Of a DNA stretch of 12,227 nucleotides, positions 6,794-12,227 are shown in pieces. The notes beneath the pieces are model-generated. The model saw nothing but the letters and a program-made list of their open reading frames with translations. It was not told where the DNA came from and did no database searches. Made by a program: the position numbers and the translations under genes. The stretch's first letter is position 1, and every line of letters begins with the position of its first letter. This DNA is from an uncultured Saprospiraceae bacterium (GTDB lineage: Bacteria > Bacteroidota > Bacteroidia > Chitinophagales > Saprospiraceae), in assembly GCA_905479665.1 (NCBI GenBank), contig CAJQNM010000087.1, forward strand, positions 1-12,227. The letters are read 5' to 3'.

Positions 6794-7696
6794 ATGGAAG
6801 ATATAGATAAGGTAGCAATAAATTTTGATGATAGTCAGATGTTCTTGATGAACATTGTTTTGGGACTGCTCATGTTTGGCGTTGCTTTAAATTTGCGATT
6901 GGAAGACTTTCGGTACGTACTGGATCGACCACGAAGTGTGATTTTGGGCCTTTTTTCTCAGTTGTTGTTGCTGCCCATATTTACGCTGATTTTGATCATG
7001 ATATTTCAGCCACCCTTTACCATTAGTCTGGGTATGATCTTAATTGCATCGTGTCCAGGAGGCAACATCTCCAACTATTTTGTTTTTCGAGCCAAGGGAA
7101 ATACTGCTTTGAGCATAACCCTTACTTCACTTGTGACCGTGGCTGCTGTAGTATTGACCCCGATCAGCTTTCTTTGTTGGACCTATTTTCTAGAGAAACC
7201 TGCTGATTTTACGCAATCGATCAATGTGGAATTTGGCGCGATGATAAAAATAATCGTGCAATTGATTCTTCTGCCACTCCTCGCCGGCATGATGATAAAC
7301 CGTCATTTACCGCGTGTACAACGCATCATTGTAAAACCGATGAAGGTACTCTCCGTGGTGCTCTTACTCGGCGTCATCGTATTTGCGCTCAAGGACAACT
7401 GGGAGATCGTGAAAACGCAGCTGAACCAGATCTTCATACTTGTTCTTGTTCACAACGGATTGGCCTATTTGATTGGTTATCAATGGTCTAAGGGATGGAA
7501 ATTGCCAACAGCAGACGCACGTGCCATCGCCATCGAAACGGGCATTCAGAATGGTGGGCTTGCACTTGTGTTGATATTCAACTACTTTCATGGTCTCGGA
7601 GGGATGGCGCTGGTGGCCGCATGGTGGGGAATTTGGGATATCATCTCCGGCTTTATATTATCAACCATATGGGCCGTCAAAGAGAAAAATTCTTGA
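6794..7696 (+). CDS. BASS-family (bile acid:sodium symporter) carrier
   Basis: A 300-residue inner-membrane protein with about nine or ten hydrophobic helices and almost no soluble domain. Two hallmarks of the family are present: SCPGGNISN (86-94) in the first crossing region and AIETGIQN (246-253) in the second, the segments that line the sodium and substrate sites in known structures. BASS proteins co-transport sodium with organic anions (bile acids, pantoate, pyruvate, glycolate); the motif does not fix the substrate. The divergent glycerate kinase makes glycerate or a relative a reasonable guess. The start at 6794 gives a short acidic cytoplasmic N terminus before helix 1; ATG 6839 is possible but would trim that segment. 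No terminator is evident after it. Confidence 0.9.
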   Translation: MEDIDKVAINFDDSQMFLMNIVLGLLMFGVALNLRLEDFRYVLDRPRSVILGLFSQLLLLPIFTLILIMIFQPPFTISLGMILIASCPGGNISNYFVFRAKGNTALSITLTSLVTVAAVVLTPISFLCWTYFLEKPADFTQSINVEFGAMIKIIVQLILLPLLAGMMINRHLPRVQRIIVKPMKVLSVVLLLGVIVFALKDNWEIVKTQLNQIFILVLVHNGLAYLIGYQWSKGWKLPTADARAIAIETGIQNGGLALVLIFNYFHGLGGMALVAAWWGIWDIISGFILSTIWAVKEKNS

Positions 7697-7827
7697 AAAA
7701 ACGTGACGCCAGTCCGGATAGACGTCCCTATACTATCAGACCACAACGACAAGTACTCGAAACACTGGGTAGACTGACCACTTCAGTAAAAATTTATTTG
7801 ATTTCTAACTAAGCAAAACGAAAGACA
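7697..7827. other. 131-base gap before the DUF937-OmpA gene
   Basis: No gene or strong terminator is visible. TTTATTTG at 7793-7800 differs from the TAnnTTTG box by one base and lies 28 bases before the ATG at 7828, so it may be the -7 element of the next gene. I see no matching -33 TTG at the right distance. Confidence 0.3.
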
Positions 7828-9159
7828 ATGGCAATTAACTTATTAGACATGGTAAAAGATGCCGTCGGTGATCAACTGGTCAATCAGGCCAGTGGGTTCC
7901 TTGGCGAGTCCTCTGAAAATACCGGTTCTGCACTCGGTGCATTGCTCCCTTCTGTATTGGGTGGCCTTTTGCAAAAGGGCACTGACACAAGTGGAGCCCA
8001 GGGTGTATTGGATTTTCTAAAAAATTCAAACGTCGATGGAGGTATCCTGGACAATCTAGGAGGTCTATTTAACGGTGGCGAGCGTACAAACGGGCTGCTT
8101 AATAGCGGCGGTGGCATGCTCGACTTCATCTTTGGCAACAACAGCAGTATGCTAGGATCTATTTTGGATCTCGTGACAAAGAGTTCTGGAATGAAGCGGA
8201 GTTCAACGAACTCACTGCTCAAGATGGTTGCACCTATGCTCATGGGTGTAGTGGGTCGCTACGTAAAGAATAAAGCTCTTGATGCCGTGGGTTTGAAAAA
8301 CCTGCTAGGTGGTCAGAAAGAACATCTAAAAGCACAAGCTCCGGCTGGACTTCTGGATTCACTTGGATTTAGTAGCCTGCTCGGTTCCGTAACAGGAGCT
8401 GCTGAAAAGATTGCTGATACAAGCAAGGCCGCCGTTGGCACGGCCACTGCGGGTGCTGCCCGAGTAGCGGAGGCAGGTGCAGATACCGTGAAAGCCGGTG
8501 CAGCTGCTGGAGGCAACTTATTTAGCAAGATCCTACCATGGATAATCTTAGCCGCCGCGGCACTGGGGCTGCTTTGGTTTATGAAAGGATGTGGAGGAGA
8601 CATCGATGATACCGTGGGAGGTGTCGTGGACAAAACAGAGGAAATGGCTGGCGACGCTGCCGATAAGGTGAGCGATGCGGCAACAGATGCGGCCAACACA
8701 GTACGCGACGGACTAGCTTCTATCTCACTACCCGGAGGTGCTGAGATTTCTGCTAAAATAGGCTCTTTTACTGATCGGATATCCACCTACTTGAAAGGTA
8801 CTGGAGGTTCTGCCTCCGAACGATTCACTTTCGATAATGTGAACTTTGCTACAGGTTCGGCAAATATTACACCGGAATCCATGAGTCAATTGGAAAACTT
8901 GTCAAAGATCATGGCCGCTTATCCTAAAACAAGTATTCGCGTGGAGGGTCATACGGACAATACCGGCGACGCGGCATCAAATATGTCACTGTCTGAGCAA
9001 CGTGCGCTTGCGGTAAAACGAGCACTCAATCAGTTGGGTGTTTCAAACGATCGTGTCGAGGCCGTTGGAAAAGGTCAGGATGACCCCGTCGCGACCAACG
9101 ATAGCGAAGCAGGTCGACTTGAAAATCGACGAGTAGATGTGTTCGTGACTAGTCGCTAG
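7828..9159 (+). CDS. DUF937 domain - transmembrane helix - OmpA C-terminal domain protein
   Basis: A 443-residue protein in four parts. Residues 1-150 match the glycine/leucine-rich DUF937 style ('GALLPSVLGGLLQKG', 37-51). Residues 188-230 are alanine-rich. Residues 235-251 are a single hydrophobic helix (PWIILAAAALGLLWFM) followed by KGCGG. Residues 262-296 form an amphipathic Ala/Asp/Lys helix. Residues 332-443 are an OmpA-like peptidoglycan-binding domain with FATGSANIT (340-348), EGHTDNTG (373-380; Asp377) and LSEQRA (388-393; Arg392), ending NRRVDVFV. There is no cleavable signal, so the likely topology is DUF937 in the cytoplasm and OmpA in the periplasm holding the wall. It stands alone, ending at a strong terminator. 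The function of DUF937 is unknown. Confidence 0.88.
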   Translation: MAINLLDMVKDAVGDQLVNQASGFLGESSENTGSALGALLPSVLGGLLQKGTDTSGAQGVLDFLKNSNVDGGILDNLGGLFNGGERTNGLLNSGGGMLDFIFGNNSSMLGSILDLVTKSSGMKRSSTNSLLKMVAPMLMGVVGRYVKNKALDAVGLKNLLGGQKEHLKAQAPAGLLDSLGFSSLLGSVTGAAEKIADTSKAAVGTATAGAARVAEAGADTVKAGAAAGGNLFSKILPWIILAAAALGLLWFMKGCGGDIDDTVGGVVDKTEEMAGDAADKVSDAATDAANTVRDGLASISLPGGAEISAKIGSFTDRISTYLKGTGGSASERFTFDNVNFATGSANITPESMSQLENLSKIMAAYPKTSIRVEGHTDNTGDAASNMSLSEQRALAVKRALNQLGVSNDRVEAVGKGQDDPVATNDSEAGRLENRRVDVFVTSR

Positions 9160-9183
9160 TACACTTACGTTCGAATATTTTAT

Positions 9184-9222
9184 AAAAAAGTGGCTTTCTC
9201 TAAGGGAAAGCCACTTTTTTTT
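9184..9222 (+). terminator. Strong intrinsic terminator of the DUF937-OmpA gene
   Basis: GTGGCTTTC (9190-9198) pairs perfectly with GAAAGCCAC (9206-9214) around a 7-base loop. Flanking A6 and T8 runs extend the stem and supply the U-tract. It sits 25 bases after the stop codon. The A-run on the left means it could also work on the minus strand, though no minus-strand gene ends here. Confidence 0.93.
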
Positions 9223-9280
9223 GCGAATCTCTCAACGTCTTGACAACTACTTCGTTTGATACTTGGAGTTCCTTGCTTTG

Positions 9281-10495
9281 ATGAAACGATTATTGATTGC
9301 CCTGTTGATTGGTCTGTGCTCGACTGCACTGTCGGGGCAGTTTTATGATTTTCTCTCAGAAAATAAATCGGCCACCTTTGGTTTTAGTGCTGAGCACGAT
9401 TTCATCTTGGTCAAAGTGCGCTTTGCCAATGTCCTTCCACTCAATTTTATTTTTGACACTGGCTCAGAGCACACTATTTTATTTAAGAAAGAGTACGCCG
9501 ATCTCCTGGGTGTTGAATACGATCGCAAAATTCCTCTCTTCGGAGCGGATATGGCAGACCAGATATACGCGTACATTGCCAGAGGCATTGAGCTCAATGT
9601 AGACGGCAAACTTCAATTTACGAGCGATGTGCTGGTGATGGAGGCCGACTATCTGCACTTGGAAGAATTTACGGGGATCAATATCGACGGCATTTTGGGG
9701 GCCAATCTCTTTCGGCATCTGGTCTTGCAGATCGACAACAAAAAAGATAGAATCACCCTATTGTCGCCAAACAAGTTTAAACCTCCCAAGCGCCATATGC
9801 AATTTGAGATCGATATTCAGCAGAGCAAGCCCTATCTCACCACTCTCGCACGAGCTGGTGGAGAAGAAATCACGCTAAAATTGCTCCTAGACACGGGTGC
9901 CTCATTGCCCCTCTTGCTTTACACCAACACACATTCTAATCTTGAGCTCCCTCCACAGGCTATCTTAGGCAACCTCGGTATGGGACTGGGAGGATTTTTG
10001 CAAGGTTACGTAGGCAGGGTCGAATTTCTGGATTTTGCAGACTATCGCTTTTCCAATTTGGTGACCAGTTTTCAGGACATAATCTTAGATAGTCTGATGA
10101 CCAATACGACCGGGCGAAACGGCATCATTGGCAACTCTCTATTGGGGCGTTATAATCTAATGATCGATTACAACCAGGGTCATCTGTACCTCAAAGCAAA
10201 TCGAAAGTACCGCAGAAAATTTAAATATGACAAGAGCGGACTGACCATCGCAGCGACCGGTGCAGATCTTAGGAGTTTTATCATCCAGCGAGTGGTCTCT
10301 GACTCCCCGGCGGCAGAGGCGGGCCTGCAAAAGGGCGACCTCATCAAGAGCATGAAAGGGATCCCTGCATCCTTTTATACCTTAGCGGCCCTAAATTCAA
10401 CACTCTCCAGCAAGGTTGGCAAAGTGGTGAGAATTGTGGTGTCACGTAATGGAGTGCGCCTAAAGAAAAAAGTTAAGCTCAGAGAACTCATTTAG
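9281..10495 (+). CDS. Exported double-retropepsin-like aspartic protease with C-terminal PDZ domain
   Basis: A 404-residue protein opening with a signal peptide (MKRLLIALLIGLCSTALSG, cut near residue 19), so the body should lie in the periplasm or outer envelope. Two aspartyl-protease-like halves follow. The first has FDTGSEH with Asp59 and IDGILGANLF (135-144). The second has LLDTGAS with Asp204 and GIIGNSLLGRY (281-291). This repeats the D-T-G plus hydrophobic-hydrophobic-Gly pattern of pepsin-fold proteases. Residues about 319-402 are a PDZ domain with DSPAAEAGLQKGDLI (341-355). ATG 9281 was chosen over TTG 9263 because it gives a clean signal peptide. It forms a unit with the next gene, 11 bases downstream. 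Substrate unknown; envelope protein turnover is inferred. Confidence 0.87.
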   Translation: MKRLLIALLIGLCSTALSGQFYDFLSENKSATFGFSAEHDFILVKVRFANVLPLNFIFDTGSEHTILFKKEYADLLGVEYDRKIPLFGADMADQIYAYIARGIELNVDGKLQFTSDVLVMEADYLHLEEFTGINIDGILGANLFRHLVLQIDNKKDRITLLSPNKFKPPKRHMQFEIDIQQSKPYLTTLARAGGEEITLKLLLDTGASLPLLLYTNTHSNLELPPQAILGNLGMGLGGFLQGYVGRVEFLDFADYRFSNLVTSFQDIILDSLMTNTTGRNGIIGNSLLGRYNLMIDYNQGHLYLKANRKYRRKFKYDKSGLTIAATGADLRSFIIQRVVSDSPAAEAGLQKGDLIKSMKGIPASFYTLAALNSTLSSKVGKVVRIVVSRNGVRLKKKVKLRELI

Positions 10496-10506
10496 AACAC
10501 TGCCAT

Positions 10507-10968
10507 TTGCGTAATCAGAAAGTGCTGTTGGAAATCGTCTGGTGGTTGATCACCCTAGCCGTCGTTTGTTTGGTGCTATTTCCCATCCTACAAGCCACCG
10601 ATCACTTCCCGTTCCTTGCAATCAATGCCATTTACGTAGCCACTTTTATCACCTTGGCCCGCTATCTTTTTCTATTGAAGTACAGTCTTTGGGGTAGATA
10701 TCAATACCTCAAATTGGTTCTCATTTTCTTGAGCATTCCCTTCATTTTTTACCTCATTAACCAGCTCAATATATTTATGGGGTTTCTCGACGAAGAGACG
10801 CTCGAAGCCTCTCTGGGGCACTTACCGCCAGAGCAGCAGGCCTCTCTTGAGCGATACATCCGTAGTGAGATTATTTTCTTTGGAGTAAGCAGCGTCATCA
10901 CCGCCATATTTCTGCCCTTTCGATTGCTGAAGTCAATTTGGCGTCAACGTAACAGGGGGACGGTATGA
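10507..10968 (+). CDS. Four-helix integral membrane protein of unknown function
   Basis: Not a family I recognise. The 153 residues predict four membrane helices (about 7-29, 36-57, 69-90, 121-140) and one soluble, acidic 28-residue loop (92-119) between helices 3 and 4, containing 'LPPEQQASLERY'. The C terminus is strongly basic (KSIWRQRNR), placing it in the cytoplasm by the positive-inside rule. The only reasonable start is a TTG at 10507-10509; the next ATG in frame would remove three helices. It begins 11 bases after the protease stop and is surely co-transcribed, so it may anchor, regulate or be a substrate of that protease. No terminator is evident on its own strand. Confidence 0.72.
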   Translation: MRNQKVLLEIVWWLITLAVVCLVLFPILQATDHFPFLAINAIYVATFITLARYLFLLKYSLWGRYQYLKLVLIFLSIPFIFYLINQLNIFMGFLDEETLEASLGHLPPEQQASLERYIRSEIIFFGVSSVITAIFLPFRLLKSIWRQRNRGTV

Positions 10969-10986
10969 GTTTTATGGGGAGGGTGC

Positions 10987-11026
10987 AAAAAAAAACAGCG
11001 CCAGAGTACATTTACCCCGCCGCTGT
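10987..11026 (-). terminator. Probable intrinsic terminator of the small exported-protein gene
   Basis: Read on the minus strand, ACAGCG (complement of 11021-11026) pairs with CGCTGT (complement of 10995-11000) across a 20-base loop and runs straight into nine Ts (complement of 10987-10995). It lies about 30 bases beyond the stop of the minus-strand gene. The stem is only six base pairs with a long loop, so it is weaker than the one at 9184. Confidence 0.6.
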
Positions 11027-11055
11027 ATGAAAAAGCTCTACCTCAACTATAATTC

Positions 11056-11403
11056 TTAGGACGATCTTTTGAAGTCGACCTTGATAACAAATTTCTTCCC
11101 GGCAAGTGCCTTGTGATAAAAGTGATCATCGAGCTGCTCATGGATATAGGTATCAAGGCTCTGCGAATCGGCATCCGTTTCAGATACTTGAATTTTACCT
11201 TGCGTATCAATCCGAAAATCGATGCGCACTTCTGCAGGGTTGCTACTAAGTGTATGAATTTCTTGCGAGTCGACCCGATCGATCACCTCGTATTTCAATT
11301 TGGCAATTAATAATGCTTTCGATGGAGCATCTCCCGCTTGCAATGCGTTTATAGAGACAATAAAGAGTAGGGTCAGCAAGGACCACAGCCTGACTGTTTT
11401 CAT
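11056..11403 (-). CDS. Small exported protein with a TonB-C-like fold pattern
   Basis: The 115-residue product begins with a signal peptide (MKTVRLWSLLTLLFIVSINA then LQA, cleavage near residue 23). The mature part of about 92 residues has the strand-helix-strand rhythm of small TonB C-terminal-like proteins common in Bacteroidota: 'EVRIDFRIDTQGKIQVSE' (58-75), a helix 'QSLDTYIHEQLDDH' (81-94), then 'GKKFVIKVDF' (102-111). No cysteine, lipobox or catalytic motif is present. It is monocistronic with its own promoter region in the 218-base gap and a terminator behind it. Its function is unknown; the fold assignment is a pattern-level guess. Confidence 0.75.
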   Translation of the reverse strand: MKTVRLWSLLTLLFIVSINALQAGDAPSKALLIAKLKYEVIDRVDSQEIHTLSSNPAEVRIDFRIDTQGKIQVSETDADSQSLDTYIHEQLDDHFYHKALAGKKFVIKVDFKRSS

Positions 11404-11621
11404 AGTTTATCAATTTTTTCAGGTTCTTAAGCGCAACTCAGATGGAAATAGGATGTGGTTGCAATTCGTCTTCAAAAGGACAGACGTAACTATTTCTGCA
11501 AAAGTTGCAAGTGACCTAGATTTTAACGATTGATCTGGCAATATTCTCGATAAATCCCTATATATATCGCACCAAGGACAAGACGACAAATATTGTTTTA
11601 TCCGATAAAAAAGATTAATCC
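11404..11621. promoter_or_regulatory. Divergent 218-base intergenic region
   Basis: AT-rich spacer between the minus-strand exported protein and the plus-strand AhpD-like gene, so both promoters should be here. I see no box matching TAnnTTTG fully on either strand. The nearest are CAAAAGTT (11499-11506, one base off on the minus strand) and TTG (11530-11532) followed 18 bases later by TAAATCCC for the plus strand. No RNA gene or palindromic operator stands out. Confidence 0.3.
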
Positions 11622-11960
11622 ATGAATGCTGTAGATGAGTTTAATGAATATCGCATCAAAATGAATGACCGGCTCCTCGACGCCGACAACAAAGTGCTCA
11701 AGCGGTTTTTTAGTCTGGACAACCAAACCTATCAAGACGGTGCACTGGATTCACGCACAAAAGAATTGCTTGGTTTGGTTGCATCAATGGTGCTACGCTG
11801 CGATGACTGCATCAAATATCACCTGGGCAAATGTCATGAAGTACATGTCACTACGGCTGAAATTTTTGATGTATTTGCAGTAGCCAACATGGTTGGTGGT
11901 TCAATTTGCATTCCGCATAGCCGGAGGGCTTTGGAATATTGGGATGAACTCCATGCGTAA
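11622..11960 (+). CDS. AhpD-like carboxymuconolactone decarboxylase family protein
   Basis: A 112-residue cytoplasmic all-helical protein with the redox signature C-x-x-C-x-x-x-H: Cys60, Cys63 and His67 in CDDCIKYHL. Together with 'TKELLGLVASMV' (46-57) before it and 'TAEIFDVFAVANMVGG' (78-93) after it, this is the core of the carboxymuconolactone decarboxylase/AhpD fold. Members with this motif act as thiol peroxidases or disulfide-exchange partners rather than decarboxylases. Length is standard for a single domain. It stands alone, with no peroxiredoxin next to it, so its partner is not evident. Expression is presumably from the AT-rich region upstream. Confidence 0.88.
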   Translation: MNAVDEFNEYRIKMNDRLLDADNKVLKRFFSLDNQTYQDGALDSRTKELLGLVASMVLRCDDCIKYHLGKCHEVHVTTAEIFDVFAVANMVGGSICIPHSRRALEYWDELHA

Positions 11961-11972
11961 ACATTCTGTTGC

Positions 11973-12085
11973 CTAGGAGGCTGTTGAAATACTAACTCTG
12001 ATTCGTTCGCGGCTTCTTTTGCCCGCATACTTCACCAAAATAAGCTAGCGAGCCAAATCGAGCCATTAATTCAACAGCCTCCTAG
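11973..12085. mobile_element. 113-base MITE-like element with perfect 16-base inverted ends
   Basis: CTAGGAGGCTGTTGAA (11973-11988) is matched exactly in inverse by TTCAACAGCCTCCTAG (12070-12085), enclosing 81 bases with no gene. The outer four bases at each end are CTAG, which is its own complement. The structure can therefore be read as a 12-base terminal repeat GAGGCTGTTGAA flanked by a 4-base CTAG target duplication. GGCTGTTGAA-type ends are common in insertion sequences, so this may be a non-autonomous relative or a deletion remnant. Its left end begins 12 bases after the AhpD-like stop codon. As RNA it would also form a long hairpin that could shield that transcript's 3' end. Confidence 0.7.
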
Positions 12086-12227
12086 TCAAGTGGGCAAGTC
12101 AAAAAAAGGAGGGTACCGTGGGTTGAGCTTGCATTGAGCTGCTTCAGGGGGGATCTTCAGCTGAAAGTGTTAGGTCTCGAGCATGGTGTCTTTGGAAATC
12201 ATCCAGAATGCTTTTCGCCAAGATAAG
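12086..12227. other. Right-edge sequence with two competing partial-gene readings
   Basis: On the minus strand one frame is open from the window edge (12227) to TGA at 12144-12146, giving 27 residues that start LILAKSILDDFQRHH and would be the tail of a gene entering from the right. On the plus strand an ATG at 12183 opens MVSLEIIQNAFRQDK to the edge. They overlap, so at most one is likely to be real; the sequence beyond the window would decide. The AAAGGAGGG at 12106-12114 resembles a ribosome binding site but no usable start follows it. Confidence 0.3.

Noticed and set aside
8313..8786. Minus-strand 157-codon frame opposite the DUF937-OmpA gene
   Set aside because: It is an Ala/Ser/Pro-rich shadow produced by the alanine-rich segment of the sense gene.
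9240..9245. Perfect TTGACA upstream of the protease gene
   Set aside because: No -10 or TAnnTTTG box lies at a workable distance, and the motif is not the -33 consensus of this lineage; probably chance.
12106..12114. Strong Shine-Dalgarno-like AAAGGAGGG
   Set aside because: The nearest downstream start (GTG at 12118) meets a stop after two codons, and genes in this window do not use such sites.
1..12227. CRISPR array, tRNA, rRNA or prophage
   Set aside because: I saw no regularly spaced direct repeats, no tRNA-like cloverleaf ends, no rRNA motifs and no phage structural or integrase genes.

Overview
The window looks like ordinary chromosome from a member of the Bacteroidota, most plausibly a Saprospiria/Lewinella-type marine bacterium. 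Four things point there. Starts lack clear Shine-Dalgarno sequences. There is a TAnnTTTG-type -7 box at 1790-1797. The gene families are typical of the group: an OmpA-domain protein joined to DUF937, a bile-acid:sodium symporter family carrier, retropepsin-PDZ proteases, and small TonB-C-like secreted proteins. Base composition and protein style look even across the window. The lineage is inferred from family resemblance, not from a marker gene.

Layout. Bases 1-281 hold little coding sequence: a possible minus-strand gene start leaving the window at base 40, and a compact cluster of three palindromes (164-219). Bases 282-1679 (minus strand) form a tight four-gene operon transcribed CDGSH iron-sulfur protein > DUF2007 protein > msrA > msrB, which reads as a protein-oxidation repair unit. 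Bases 1803-2374 (plus) hold a broken gene for an exported TlpA/thioredoxin-like protein, with an in-frame stop and a frameshift. Its 3' end overlaps that of a 1099-residue nuclease-helicase (2347-5646, minus), which is in turn translationally coupled to an upstream glycerate kinase (5634-6755, minus). Back-to-back with the kinase, only 38 bases away, is a BASS-family carrier (6794-7696, plus). Next come a DUF937-TM-OmpA envelope protein (7828-9159) with a strong terminator, then a two-gene unit of an exported double-retropepsin/PDZ protease and a four-helix membrane protein (9281-10968). A small exported TonB-C-like protein (11056-11403, minus) and an AhpD-like CxxC protein (11622-11960, plus) follow. 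The right end carries a 113-base element with perfect 16-base terminal inverted repeats, probably a MITE-like mobile element.

How the genes may work together. Three themes recur. The first is oxidative stress and thiol redox: msrA, msrB, the CDGSH protein, the AhpD-like protein and the decayed thioredoxin-like gene. The second is a possible uptake-and-phosphorylation pair for glycerate or a related acid: glycerate kinase with the divergent BASS carrier. The third is cell-envelope maintenance: the OmpA-domain protein, the PDZ protease and its membrane partner, and the small exported protein. I see no phage, CRISPR array, tRNA or rRNA. The least conventional items are the nested palindromes, the decayed TlpA-like gene, the kinase/carrier pair and the terminal MITE-like element.
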